A stretch of 64,000 nucleotides of DNA from Yponomeuta sedellus (GCA_934045075.1 OW203736.1:7207109-7271108); one strand, 5' to 3'; shown: positions 52,142-63,744, counted from the first letter of the stretch. A program made the numbers and translations. The notes: generated by a model from the sequence alone, not told the origin.

Positions 52142-52440
52142 ATGTCCCCACCGAGGGGCATGGGTTAGGCATTACCTGAGGAAGGGATAGGCCATACTCC
52201 ACCACGGGAGCCAAGTCCGGATTAGTGGAGGCTTGCATGACTGGTGGTCTTACTGTGAGAAGTTTTCAAGCCGCCCTAAGGCCTCTGACTTGGCTTAACG
52301 ACTGCCATCTTTCGACGGTAGCCAGCACCAACTGCTTAAAAATGCCACTAGCGTTAGTTAATGTTGCTACACTAGCGCCCTGTGTTGCATAACCCACGTG
52401 ACTGTTTAATATCACTTAGGCAGCCGGGGCTACGAGCGAT
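52142..52440 (-). mobile_element. 5S-SINE, diverged
   Basis: tgtccccaccgaggggcatg, then ggccatactccaccacggga and cttggcttaacgactgccat. The head region is strongly diverged (cactagcgccctgtgttgca). Confidence 0.78.
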
Positions 52441-53477
52441 CCGATCGAGCAAATAAATATTATCTACTAAGAAACCTACTGCATACGTACTAGTTTTTTA
52501 TCAGACAATGAGAAAGAGCCCTAAGTAGCTACACGTCTCTATTTGAAAAGTGTTGCCAAAGAATCTTCTTTATTAAAAGAAGAACATTCAAAGCTTTCTC
52601 GTTTCGGTTGTACGGCAGCGATCGGCATTCAATAGTCACTCAATTTCGCATCGAAAATATCGAGTCGGTACACGCTCACGTATCGGGATATTCTCGGTTG
52701 AATAATTCCGAGCCTGTTATCTGTGACTCCGAGCTGCTAATGTCGATAGATCAAATCAATAAGTCAAAAATCAGCAATCAATGACGTTTACGCCATATGC
52801 CCAACACTACAGCTCCTTGCCATTACCACGCTATAGTGTGGTGACATCTCTCAGACACATTAAATAAATTACGATAAAGAAATGCAAAGGAATACTTAAA
52901 GAGGGATAATATTGTTTCTGTGTTATTCTTCACTGTGTAAGTGAGTAATGCTATATTATATTTTTTTTATATTATGTTTGATTTTTGATTACTAACTAAA
53001 TTTGTAGCGATTTGGCATCAGCTGCTAGTTACATGTAAATAAACAAACATTCATAGTCATAAAAGTATAATTTAACATGCTCTCTTTAGCGACAGTACAA
53101 TATGCAACATTAACCCCTGTAGACGCCGTTTCAATCAGAACCGTAAACACTGATCGTCTTATTACGAGTACATAGCGATCCAGACTTGAACACTTTTTTT
53201 TATTATCTATGGTTAATTTATCACAAAACAACGCGCACAGTGCCTACGTCCCCTGTACCGTAAATCTGTGTTTTATGTAAATTATAGATAATATTAGTAA
53301 AAAAAAATGTTTCTTTGCCTGAACGAGTTCGTTGAATGCAGCCACTTTTTCAGATCGAGATTTTAGTGTGTGGAGAACAAGCAATTTCTTTTAGCCATAT
53401 TTATAAAAATACATTACTCCGTACGAATAACATTCTGAAAAGATCGTATCAGTGTCATCAACAACTTTTGATGCTAA
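52441..53477. other. Unassigned DNA
   Basis: 52600-52770 is less A+T-rich than its surroundings but has no long frame. Possible untranslated exon sequence cannot be excluded. Nothing else is supported. Confidence 0.45.
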
Positions 53478-53579
53478 AACTTATATTACGTACGTAATAT
53501 AAGTTTCCAACGTAATTAATATAAAACTTATATTACGTACGTAATATAAGTTTTATATTAATTACGTTGGAAACTTATT
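53478..53579. repeat. Overlapping perfect palindromes, 30 bp and 80 bp
   Basis: 53478-53507 is a perfect 30-bp palindrome centred on acgt|acgt. 53500-53579 is a perfect 80-bp palindrome without spacer, whose centre (53539/53540) holds the same 28-bp core (acttatattacgtacgtaat type). The right copy therefore repeats the left one and adds inverted flanks (gtttccaacgtaattaatat). Confidence 0.92.
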
Positions 53580-53694
53580 CTACATGAATAACCCCACAAC
53601 AAAAAATCAACTTTGCTAAAATGTTACCATCTAACCATCCGTTAAGATAATTATAGGAAGCTTATTCACTGCCGTACTTTGATTTGTACAAATA

Positions 53695-53832
53695 GGGCCA
53701 GTTTCTAAATTGAGAATTACATTAAGTAAATATTCAAGTAACGTTCTGTCACGCTCTTTGCTGAGAAATTCGAAGAGACGGAACTACAGTTAAGTGTTTA
53801 CTCAGCGAAATTCTCAATTCAGAAACTGGCCC
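53695..53832. mobile_element. MITE with ~25-bp inverted ends
   Basis: gggccagtttctaaattgag and ctcaattcagaaactggccc form the ends. Flanking ata on both sides may be a 3-bp duplication. Other copies: 20373-20575, and a half copy near 8460-8500. Confidence 0.8.
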
Positions 53833-54319
53833 ATAGTCTCAGTCTTTGTCTTTGTTTATCCACACTTTGTGACGTTAGCGTCTGATTTTCAATTACCGCG
53901 TATCCTTTTGGAACCAGAGGTAATTTTTGTGTTAAGTTATTTTACTATCAGATCTCGAAGGCTTCGTCAGTTACTTACTTCACGCAAACACCAAACTGAG
54001 CTTCATGTAAAGTATGAATCGAAATATCGCATGGACGTTGGACGTTGGGGCTGCGTTCCACGCACGGCTACCGCCAGTGAGTTGTTATTAGTTACTCTTT
54101 TTATAAACTTCGTCGAAACTGCGACATTCTCCGATACAGTGCCCCGGGCACGTCGATAGATTTGCTAGGCTTGTGGCGATTTTGGATGCCACTTAAGAGC
54201 AGTGTAGACGGAACAGTGTGGCATACTATCTTAGCATCTTTGTTGCAATTTTGGATGGCATTTCACTGACTAAGGAGTACTGGTAGTTTTGTTTGGCACC
54301 TTGTGGCGATTCTGTATGG

Positions 54320-54545
54320 TACTGTCCCGTCCCGACTCGTCTCGTCCCGTCTCTGCCGATACCGTCCCGTCCCGCCCCCCCCCTTCCCGTCCCGTCCAGT
54401 TCCGTCCCGACTCGTCTCGTCCCGTCTCTGCCAATACCGTCCCGTCCCCCCCCCGTCCCCTCCCGTCCCGTCCCGTCCCGTCCCGTCCCGTCCCGTCCCG
54501 TCCCGTACCGTCCCGTCCCGTCCCGTTCGTTTCGCTCCATTTAGC
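54320..54545. repeat. (TCCCG)n pentanucleotide array
   Basis: Interrupted, then pure units at 54464-54540. The minus strand is (GGGAC)n with more than ten G3 tracts separated by two bases. All frames over it (SRPV, RDGTG repeats) are shadows. Confidence 0.95.
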
Positions 54546-54549
54546 TCCG

Positions 54550-55689
54550 TTACGTTCCATTACAATCGTAACCCGTAGCGTAATTAGCTTTGCACGTATT
54601 AACTTCGACTTTCTTATGAATTAAGTTAACGATGCTGAGAGGCTGGTATAGGTGGAAGGCAATCCTACTACATTTAAAACCATTAACTTATTTACGTCCC
54701 GCTGTAGGACCAAGAGAAAATATGGGCTTAATTGCCACGCGTGCCCGCCGCGGATTGGCAATTTCAAATCCTCATCAGTACAAAAGTGCAAAGTCTTTAT
54801 AACTACTGTAAATGTCGTTTGATATTTTCGACAGTTGCGGAGTTGTTCCAGTAGATAAATTTGTTTGCATCGATTAGTTTCATTGCATCCAATATCATAT
54901 AAACTTCCAGTGATAAATCTACACTCGTATGTTATACAACGTAGAATCGGTAGAATCGAGTCAAACGTATGTTGATAGAGAAAAAAAGACAATTTAAGTT
55001 TCTTGCTCAATCAGTAATTTTCAGGCCTATTGAACGTGCCGCGTGGGCTCATACTTGGCCCCTACTTGGAGTTCACGATCAATAAGGGCCCTATTTCAAT
55101 TAACTACAATCCGTGTTTAACTGTGACATTTCCATCCACGGTCAAACAAAGCAATTGTTTTTGTGGGATCTTATTGTAAGAAAAATGTTACGTGTTCTTT
55201 TGTATAGGGCCATCGAGTTTTGGTTTAATCTGTAGTTTAATCTGCCACTGTATAGCGTGCAAAAATCTTAAACGGTACCAATTGTCTGTCAAATTCTATT
55301 ACGATTGTTTTCGCAAACGTCAGGATTCCGGTGTCCAGAATGCATTGCACCCTATGTATTTATTTAGTAAGAGATAGTTTCTAAAGATCATATACATAAT
55401 AGCAAAGGACCGAATGGGTTGACGTGAGTGGGAAGAGGCCCATGTGGACACTTTTTTGATGATACGGTAGGGCTACCAATCCATCGACGACATCCGGTTA
55501 TCTTTTTTTACGGATCGATAGGATTACTTGGTCAGGCCGTCTAGAGATATTCTTTAAGTGGACTGTATGGTTTATTAAGTCCTGTTTTGCCGGCATATAT
55601 ACAATCTCGTCTTCTGTCTCTCGCCATCTTCCACTACACAAAATAAGTAGACCCCCAAGCTCGGGAAAAAAGTTAAACTCTCCGGGCGT
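54550..55689. other. Unassigned DNA
   Basis: A short SINE-2 tail fragment lies at 54725-54770 (gggcttaattgccacgcgtg). ORFs 54621-55010 (minus) and 55192-55377 show no family features. Confidence 0.5.
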
Positions 55690-55929
55690 GTGTCAGAAAT
55701 GATGATTGTTTCCAAACTCGTGCTGGCTTCGGAAAGTTCTTTCTTTGCAAGGGATTTCGCCGCAGTGATTTGTGACAGTTACGTCTCTATTATTATGCAG
55801 AGTTTAGGTCAAAAATGCTGCAAATTTTTGTGGAGTTTCGCTTTATGTGAATCAAAGGGACAGCCTGTGAATTCGACCTTGCAAACTGCTTTTTCGCCAT
55901 ATTCATTAGCCGAACTACAGTCTTAGCTT

Positions 55930-56614
55930 TTAGGATATACCTCTGGCTCTAGAGTAGGCTTCGGTCTTCGCCGAAAGCACACGAGTGTAATACTACTTCC
56001 TGCTCTGTATAAAAATTTTCTTCACTATTTTGAAAAGTAAAAACAATAGAACAATTAAAAAAATAGATCGGAAAAAATACGTCAAAATAGTGCTAGAAAA
56101 AAACACACGCACACTATAATTAACTAAATAATCAATCATTATTTTTTTCTTTTAACTTATTCTAATCAATAGGGTAAAACAATGAATTTCAACAATTTCG
56201 AACCTTTCCAGGTCGTCTTTCGTGAAGCTTTTGCTACTTATAAATACCTGCGGAATAAGGACGAGCTTCAGGGCTTGGAACACAGATGGCGTTAGCAGTT
56301 ATTTTGGCTCACAGTACAATTTTGTGTCAAGACCATAAGTCGGTTTTTATATGATATTACGTATGTAAGGCTTAGCAAGCATTGCGAATAAAATCATAGT
56401 AAAATAAATACTTATTTTCTGACGGATTTTACATCGCGTACTGATTTAGTTGGAGAGCTATTGCCGCGCGATTTGTTTATTGCAAGTGCGTGCACCTTAA
56501 TAAATTTTCCATTACGAGACAAATTTTATCGAAAAAAATCGTGCGGTGAAAAATCGTAAAGCTAATCCAATCTAAGCCTAACATATAGTGATTTTATTGT
56601 AACGGCTTGAAAAG
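55930..56614. other. Unassigned DNA
   Basis: cttagcttttaggatatacc at 55923 is a half copy of the MITE end at 56841. Otherwise nothing assigned. Confidence 0.45.
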
Positions 56615-56760
56615 TAGATAAGATAAGATACGAGTACCATAAGAATATTCTTTATTGTACACACCAGAAAATAATTACAGAGTCAACAGTTACAAAAGAA
56701 GAGGTACAATTGGTGGCCTGTTGCTAATAGCAATTTCTTCCAGGCAACCTTAGAATAGAA
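56615..56760 (-). repeat. LINE 3' end with (GATAA)n tail
   Basis: tagataagataagatacgag, then caccagaaaataattacaga and gtacaattggtggcctgttg. Confidence 0.68.
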
Positions 56761-56840
56761 TATTAAAAAAATATTAAAATAGCAAATCGAATTCTGCTTA
56801 CACTTGTTTGAGCGCATGTAGTAACTACTGGGAAAAGTAT

Positions 56841-57027
56841 GTTAGCTTTTAGAATATATATCGGGCTTTAGAGTAGGCTTCGATTTTCGAAAATTTTCGC
56901 CGGTTTTCGTACTGATGATCGAGATCTGATTTTAAAATTAAGTGTGATATTAGTTCCGATATTTTTATTACACGACTATATCCGATTCTATCTGATTGTA
57001 ACCGAGGTACCTATTCTAAAAGCTAAC
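56841..57027. mobile_element. Small MITE, 16-bp inverted ends
   Basis: gttagcttttagaata at 56841-56856 pairs exactly with 57012-57027. 187 bp in all. No clear duplication. Confidence 0.6.
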
Positions 57028-57317
57028 AGACTACACTAGTCTGACCGACAAGGTAGACTGGTCTCAGTATGTTTTAATGAGTCGCTATGCTCGCACTCAC
57101 ATCTGTAGATAAATTATTGCTGGCAACAGACGCGTAGAAAGAAATCCTAGTTGAGAAGCCTGAGAAGTTGAGAATTACAGGTGCTGTTTAGCTAGTCTGG
57201 CTTGCAAGAGACAGAGATTATATTGATAAAGTAAGAGCGGATGGAAGAAAAAGTGTCAAACACAAATTAAGGGACGCGAATGATGATGAGGGTAAGTATA
57301 TTTGTGAGGAAAAACTT

Positions 57318-57641
57318 ATGGATGAGGAAGAGGCGGATAATGAAGTGTCAAGCATAAAGTTAGAGAATGCAGATGAAGATGAGGTTAAGTATATTTGTGA
57401 GGAAGAGCATTTGGATAAAGATGAGGAAAAACAAACGGATGAGCAAGTGTACAAAAACATAAAATTAAAGGATGAGCATGGTGATGAAGAAGTGAAGAAA
57501 AAGATGCGAATGAGGATGAGAAAGTGGATAAGGAAGTTTAAGGATGAGAAAGAGAGTGAACTTCTCGCTCGCTCGTCCTTGCAGCCGGTCGCCTTTACTA
57601 TTGGTTACGTACGTTACTTTACTTACGCACATACGCGATGA
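57318..57641 (+). CDS. Acidic, internally repeated ORF, doubtful
   Basis: 107 codons, rich in Glu, Asp and Lys (MDEEEADNEVSSIKLENADE, then YICEEEHLDKDEEK). The DNA has a degenerate repeat of about 93 bp (gtaagtatatttgtgagga near 57292 and 57385), and a homologous unit upstream (57250-57317) contains a stop. So it is probably expanded purine-rich DNA, or a decayed exon. No family is recognised. Confidence 0.2.
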   Translation: MDEEEADNEVSSIKLENADEDEVKYICEEEHLDKDEEKQTDEQVYKNIKLKDEHGDEEVKKKMRMRMRKWIRKFKDEKESELLARSSLQPVAFTIGYVRYFTYAHTR

Positions 57642-57794
57642 AAATTCCTCAAACTGGTCTCGATCTAAGAGGAAGCGAAAACGAAAGAGGATTTTTTTAT
57701 TTCCTTTTATAGGAAAGCGGTAACTATTGATGAACTCCAAGAAATCTTAATACAAATTATTGGAAGTTCTGCATCATGAGGAATCTTCGTTATC

Positions 57795-57960
57795 TTCTCT
57801 TCTTCTTGTTCCTCTTCAGGCTATATTAGTCCACTGCTAGACATAGCTCTTCCCTAACGAGCGTCATAGCGCCCTATCTTCAGCTTGCCGCATCCAGCAT
57901 CTGCCTGCAGTTTTTCGCAAATCGTCACCCTACCTGGTCGAAAGGCATCCTACTCTACGT
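57795..57960 (-). repeat. RTE-B LINE 3' end, minus strand
   Basis: cttcaggctatattagtcca, then gagcgtcatagcgccctatc and gcatctgcctgcagtttttc, as at 33459-33607. Confidence 0.72.
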
Positions 57961-59344
57961 TTGCCGAGTCGCGGTCTCCACTCAAGAACACGTTATAATT
58001 AACAGTAATCTACATGTGGAGCTGACTGTCAACTGTCGCTCTAAAGTTTCCCGGCCACTGTAACAATGTCGTGGATTATCGTACTAAGCGGAAACTATTT
58101 TCTATGCGTTTCTTAACGCTGACAACTGTTTTCGTCACTATCAAAACTCGTATATTTCAGCCTCCGTGCAGATCAATATATCAACATTAAAATCGTTTCC
58201 CATAAATTTTGATATTCACTTCTCTCCGCGGGGAATAAAATTTCAACAAAAGTAGGTCGGCAAGGCTCTCCGGCGGAGGCGGTTGCATAACTCTTAAGGT
58301 CTTAGCGGGAAGATATATTTTCCTTCAATATACTCGTATTACCTTGGGCCGAGTCCATGAACTGCGGATAGGGTTGATACCTTATTATACGAGTATTATC
58401 GATACGTATTTTTTACGCGAACTTTTATAAGGTAGTAGTACGCTTCTGGATATGGGAATATATGCCCCACTGTTGGGTGCATGCTTTTTTCCAGAAAGAG
58501 AGAGAGAAAGAGAGAGTGTATAGACCAACCGCACTGTCGCCGCTTATTTATAAATAAGTCTTATAAGACTACCTACATTGTTCAAATTTGGATTAAGTCG
58601 GTCATTTCCTTTACAACAGAGTGTTCAAGCTATATTTGAAAATAAAATTATGCAAAAGACCCAATTCAAGGCTCTTCAGAAATGATGGATTTCACTTAAA
58701 AAAAAAATATTTTTTTAACATAAGTAGAGATAAATCATATAGTATTTTTTTGCAACTAAACTAAAATAAACCTCTTATAAAAATATATTCGACTACAAAA
58801 TAACTTCAGTCGGAATAAATAAAAGCAGCTTTCACATAGATAGTTTCATAATATTGTATAATCTGTTGAAAATTTTAAGAACAGAAAGTGGTCTTACAAT
58901 GTGTTGCTAAATATCACCGTATTTTCCTGCCGTGAGAGCTCCTTAATATTTCCCTTACCCGGATTCAGTCTCAAACCATTTTAAAGAAGTTATAGAGACC
59001 AAAGTATCAATTTTGGTGTCGTAATTTACGGTAATCGAAAATCGCAATATCATATTTTTTTTACTTAATATATCCCGTTATGTATTATCGATATCACCTG
59101 TCCCACCCCTATCTACATAACAGGTGAAAGCCAATCTCCCTATTTACAAGGGTAAGGTGCATCGTTGCACAGTATCTCAGCGATGAAGGTGACGTTGCCG
59201 GAATTGATATCGATTACAGCTGCATTATACTAAGAGGATAGGTATTACAGGCACAGCGATACAATATGTTGTATGTAGGTATATTTACACACTATATATT
59301 GAACTAGCTGAGCAACTTCCATTTTATGTACAATAGAGTGTTTT
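57961..59344. other. Unassigned A+T-rich DNA
   Basis: Contains a short GA-rich run at 58495-58517. No open frame or repeat family is supported. Confidence 0.5.
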
Positions 59345-59745
59345 CTACTCACAGTGCGAAAAGATGGACGCTCACCAAGCAAAACATGCACAAAATAAAA
59401 GTTGCACAAAGCGCCATGGAACGTGCTATGCTGGGCATATCGCGCGTACCCAACGCAGAAATTCGTCTATGAACCAAAAGTCGAAGACGTTGGAAAGCGG
59501 ATCACAAAGTTAAAGTGGAGATGGCTAAAAGGGAAGACGGCCGGTGGACCAGGGCAGTATCTGAGTGTTGGCCAAGGGAGGGAAAGAAGTTGGTAGGCAG
59601 ACCACCGACATGATAGTCAGACGACATCGTGAGGGTTGCGGGTCAGAAATTGATCAGATTAGCACAGGACCGTGAGGAATGGCGCAGTAAAAACTTAAAA
59701 AGGAGGCCTATGCCCAGCAGTGGGTTGATATAGGCTGATTATAGA
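59345..59745 (+). pseudogene. RTE-C ORF2 C-terminal remnant and 3' end
   Basis: Reads QSAMERAMLGISRVPNAEIR, then KRITKLKWRWLKG and GRPPT-like sequence in shifting frames, then DREEWRSKNLK and a tail ggaggcctatgcccagcagt, gggttgatataggctgat. This is the RTE C-terminal pattern (RAMLGIS...KLKWRW...GRPP...W). Several frameshifts, and a stop in place of a residue near 59470. The tail motif resembles the 3' end of the 5S-SINE. Confidence 0.82.
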
Positions 59746-59827
59746 TAGTTAGTGTTTCCTATATACTCCTATATATATGTACATTGCGTCTTTAGATCTT
59801 TACAGAGACTTTTTTATTAGGTACACC

Positions 59828-60065
59828 AACAACGCTTACGTGCTTCGCAAGGCACGCTAAGCCGTTGGTGCGGGCTGTCTAGTAATGGCAGTCGTTACGC
59901 CATGTTAGAGGCCTTACGGGCGGCTTGATAACTTCTGACCGTTAGACCCGCCACTGTCTTACAATCCTCCACCAACCCGGACTTGGCTCCCAAGGTGAGT
60001 ATGGCCTAGCTTTCCTGCAATGCAAGAAGATACTCGTGCCCCAATAGTAGACACAAGGGTTGCAA
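59828..60065 (+). mobile_element. 5S-SINE, 5'-truncated
   Basis: gtgcttcgcaaggcacgcta to actcgtgccccaatagtaga and gggttgcaatcg. Confidence 0.82.
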
Positions 60066-60069
60066 TCGA

Positions 60070-60904
60070 AACAATTGTTATTATTTATTCGCCTATAGTA
60101 AAAAAACCTCTGGCTAACATTCACAGAGATTTGGGTGGGCAATACGGTTATTCAAAGGAATCACAGCGTCCCGTCCTTCTCTATTAGGCCACAACATCGG
60201 TTCGTGGGCCATGGAGCGTGTTCATAGAACCATAGAGGCTTGAACGCGCAATTTGCGGTGAATCGGAGCGACGCGGAACATTGCGTTACGTCGCGCGCTG
60301 GAGATAAATGGCATGGCACTGAGTACTTCCTTGTAAAGTCGCGGTCCAAACTGGGAACGGTTTGAATGGTTTAATAACCTAAGTCATTTACTGAATTTAA
60401 GTGCCTGTTGTTAATTCTGTTTTTCCTCTCTTATAAAATAAAATAAATAGATTACACATCCTAGTAAAAGTATAATATTATTACACTTTATTGCACACGA
60501 AACATCTTACAAGTATAGTTTTAATATTATTCTAATTTATTAAAAATACATTTTCATGTAACATTTTATTGAGGATGAGCACTACTTAGGTTAACCCTAA
60601 ATAAGGGAATGGTATAGTTGACTTCACATTAATTGAACCTTATCTACTTGAAATAAAGTCCAAATCCGAATAAAAGTGTACACTACCTTAAGCTACAGAG
60701 TCTTAAGAGGGTTCTTGTATTAAATAATACTAAAATATGTGTAGGTATTATTAAAACTGTAGAACACTGATTGATAAAAATACTCAGTCGTGTTATTTTG
60801 TCAAACGGTCAAGTAGGAAGACGTGAATGCAAAAGGAATTTAGAATAGGTGACGTACTTTTGAATTTTTATTTAAAAATGAAGTCTCATATCTATTTTAG
60901 TTTA
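60070..60904. other. Unassigned DNA
   Basis: 60150-60360 is markedly G+C-richer (cgacgcggaacattgcgtta, cgtcgcgcgctgg) but its frames show no recognisable protein. The rest is A+T-rich. Confidence 0.45.
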
Positions 60905-61140
60905 AGCGGCGGTAGCCCAGGGGGTAGAACAATGAACTCGGAAGTGGTAGATCCAGGTTCGATTCCCGGTGCGGGCATAAACCAATCAATGACTTTGTTT
61001 TCTAAGTTATGTACATTTGTGATGTTATAGTAGCAATACCACTCGCTAAATTGCTAATCCGCGGTGGGCACGCGTGGTAATTAAACCTATACTCTCTCTC
61101 TCTGAGAGAAGGCCTGTGCCATGCAGTGGGGCATTTAAAT
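60905..61140 (+). mobile_element. SINE-2-like copy
   Basis: tRNA-like head 60906-60976 (gcggcggtagcccagggggt; B box ggttcgattcccgg), then aagttatgtacatttgtgat and atagtagcaataccactcgc, aatccgcggtgggcacgcgt and a short CT run. Confidence 0.78.
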
Positions 61141-61177
61141 TCTACATAAAAAAGGAAGGAGAATCTCTAAATGCTTT

Positions 61178-61400
61178 AATAGTACATTACACAACTAGGG
61201 TGGTAATACAAAGAAAGGCCGAGATCGCAGAAGTTTGCGGCCCGGGCTGCAAGCGAGGGACGTAAATATGCGATCGAGAGCTTTCTTTATTACCTCCCGT
61301 GTTGTGTACATCTTTTTATGTCTACACTTGGCCAGAAAGCGGCTTTTTCCGTATGCGCAGCGTGCGGAAAAAGCCACTTTATTGCCAGGTGTGGCATAAA
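61178..61400 (+). repeat. R215 interspersed repeat with two hairpins
   Basis: tagtacattacacaactagg to gccaggtgtggcat. One hairpin pairs ggtaatacaaagaaag with ctttctttattacc. A second pairs ggctttttccg with cggaaaaagcc (about 61340-61375). An inverted second copy lies at 29556-29765. No transposase, class unknown. Confidence 0.8.
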
Positions 61401-61429
61401 CTTATTTACACCACATAACGTAAAATAAA

Positions 61430-61565
61430 GTCACGCCTGCATCCCAGAGAGGTAGGCACAGACCAGGGGACTGCCACTAGTCACGATCCTGACAGATCAC
61501 CTTCGCTTCATCAACGTTCATTAGTCGTGGCATGCGCGCACGCCAGTACGTGCGGGGCGGCTCGG
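61430..61565 (-). pseudogene. RTE-A LINE 3' fragment
   Basis: cacgcctgcatcccagagag, then cacgatcctgacagatcacc and cgcttcatcaacgttcatta. Confidence 0.75.
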
Positions 61566-62025
61566 GCACTTCTTACAAGACTATTATTTTCTTCTTCTTT
61601 GTCGTATTCTCATGGCTGAGGGACGTGACTATGAGGCAGCTTCCGCCACCAGCTCTCTCCATTTCTTACGATTATGCGCCAGATATATAGCTACTTGTAG
61701 GGTCCCTCCCTAAGCTTTTGTTATGATGTCTGTCCAACACGTTGGTGCTCGTCCTCTGCTCCTTTTCTTGTTCGCACGAGAATATCATTGGTCGTCGACT
61801 ATTGAAGGCTTCATTCGATTCCAAATGGAACGTCTAGTGACAATACAGACGTGTGTATCGTTGCGTGTCCTTCAAGCGATTGAGCATACGATCAAGCAAG
61901 CCTAATACTATGTGGCGTGTTTGTTTACAATTCTTGGTCTACTATTGTATTTATTTATTGAATCTATAGTTGTATATCTATGATAAATAATATTTAATCC
62001 TTAGCCCCTGTTTTATATTGTTCAA
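61566..62025. other. Unassigned DNA
   Basis: ORF 61723-61905 has no recognised features. No repeat assigned. Confidence 0.45.
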
Positions 62026-62173
62026 ATAAAGTTCCAGATAAGCTATCCACAACCAGGGCTGCGTTTGTTCTTTAAATTTAAATAAATTTTCCTGTATTGC
62101 GTGTGTTCGTTTATGGCTTCAAATTTAGAACAAACGGCAGCCCTGGTTGCGAATAGCTTATCCGGAACTTTAT
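62026..62173. mobile_element. MITE with ~50-bp imperfect inverted ends
   Basis: ataaagttccagataagcta, tccacaaccagggctgcg on the left pairs with cggcagccctggttgcgaat, agcttatccggaactttat on the right. A+T-rich middle. No clear duplication. Confidence 0.75.
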
Positions 62174-62607
62174 CTGCAGATTGTGAAACAGACCCTTAAT
62201 AAACAAACTTACACATATATAAATAAATAAATACTTAACCGTATGGGTTAAAGATCATGTTGAATGTACTTATAGCTTCGGGGACTTTCGTTAGACTTCG
62301 GTAGATGCCCACCAGTTTGCTGCACAATCTGAGGCAGTTTTCTGGCAGTGAACGGAGGAGTGAAACAATGAAATTTAAGCCGTTTGTCTCGAAACAGACA
62401 AATGCTCTAAATAGTTTCTACCTTTGATGTCGTCCGTCCGACAGAGAGGCCAAAACAAAAAGGCTTTAAAACAGAAAAGTTCCGACCAAAGTGAGTCGCT
62501 GTCTGATTACTTAGAAACACAGTTCTTTCAGAAGTATGACTTCATTTTGATTAAGAATGCGCCATGTAGGTAAGAAAATTCTTGTATCTTATCGAAAATA
62601 AAGTGAT
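62174..62607. other. Unassigned DNA
   Basis: 62235-62300 repeats a segment of 33905-33965 in inverse orientation. Otherwise nothing assigned. Confidence 0.5.
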
Positions 62608-62880
62608 TTTTTTTTTAAACCTATTTAGAGCTTAAAAATTCCACCCATGCCGGGATTCGAACCCGCGACCTCTGGCTATCCGTGCCAGTGCTCTTTCCAA
62701 CTGAGCTAATGGGCGACTCACCGGCATCAGTGAAATTTCGAACCTCTTTACAATATTCTCGGTATTAAGTAATTTTCATCACTTGCAGCCCCGTGTACCT
62801 ACTTTGCAGCTAGGTTTTTACATCGGAGTGATATCGCTGTACCCACATGATTATTCGTGGTTATGGGTTGGTGCATTAAA
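62608..62880 (-). mobile_element. SINE-1 copy
   Basis: Minus-strand tail (acctatttagagcttaaaaa), head (62640-62715) with B box and A box, and spacer to catgattattcg. Confidence 0.87.
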
Positions 62881-63344
62881 AAGAATGTATTTTTTTATTG
62901 TTAGAGCAACTTTATTTTCCGTTATTTTTTTATCCCGAAAACCTCGAAAGAAAGATTTTTTGTTTTGTTTTGTAATTTTCCCTAAGTTATTATAATGTCC
63001 CTTATTTATAGTATAAAAGCAATGGTACTCTACTGTACAGAACCCTCGGAGCGCGAGTCTGACTTGCACTTGCGGCTTTTTCTAAGTAATCTAAGACCTC
63101 TGTTGGTAAATATTCTAGAGCCGCGAACTCGGCCAACAAATTTAATTACAAAACTTATTATTATTCAGGAAACGATGCCGTCCTGAAACTCATTCCGGGG
63201 ACATTTTTACAAAGAACGAAGTAGCTGTTTGACAAACTACCGGCTCTATAGAAAAATCGGACAAAACGTCGTGATAAAACCTGCAACGCTTAACGTATGG
63301 ATAAGTGGCTGTCTGTATATGTATCCGTGAATGCTTTCTTTATT
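62881..63344. other. Unassigned A+T-rich DNA
   Basis: No supported gene or repeat. Confidence 0.5.
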
Positions 63345-63430
63345 ATTATTATTAAAATTCTTTATTGCATAAAATTTTTGCGAATAGGCGAGCTTAATGC
63401 TACTTAGCGCTATCTACCAGCTAACCTAAG
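63345..63430 (-). repeat. LINE 3' end with (ATT)n tail
   Basis: attattattattaaaattct, then tttattgcataaaatttttg and taggcgagcttaatgctact, as at 44755-44850. Confidence 0.6.
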
Positions 63431-63554
63431 TTTTGGAGACCAGATTAGCAGGTAGTGCAATATTAAACATTATAAAATTAACTAATTATATCTATTTTAA
63501 ATATTAACTTTAAAATAGTATTTTCTAAGGTTAACACGAGCAGTAGACATAATT

Positions 63555-63731
63555 AAAACTGTTTTTATACGGATTTATGCTCGTTTATTACATTTTTTTA
63601 CAATTTTCCAACGTTTCGGCACTTTTTCAGGTGCCGTGGTCATCCGGGATCACGGCACCTGAAAAAGTGCCGAAACGTTGGAAAATTGTAAAAAAATTAA
63701 TAAACGAGCATAAATCCGTAAAAACAGTTTT
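63555..63731. mobile_element. Foldback element with 81-84-bp arms
   Basis: Arms 63555-63638 and 63651-63731 are reverse complements apart from two 1-bp indels and flank a 12-bp loop. The inner part (aacgtttcggcac and ggtgccgtg) is shared with 306-460. Confidence 0.85.
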
Positions 63732-63744
63732 CATCAACTTTAAA

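Noticed and set aside
53794..54159. 121-codon ORF
   Set aside because: Starts inside a MITE and has no recognisable domain or codon signal.
54226..54624. RDGTG and SRPV proteins
   Set aside because: Shadows of the TCCCG array on both strands.
55690..55926. 78-codon ORF, or an antisense Cys-rich frame
   Set aside because: Neither strand shows splice borders or a family pattern. The antisense frame stops after about 40 codons.
60161..60349. 62-codon ORF in a G+C-rich patch
   Set aside because: The composition shift is real, but no start context, splice sites or protein family could be supported.
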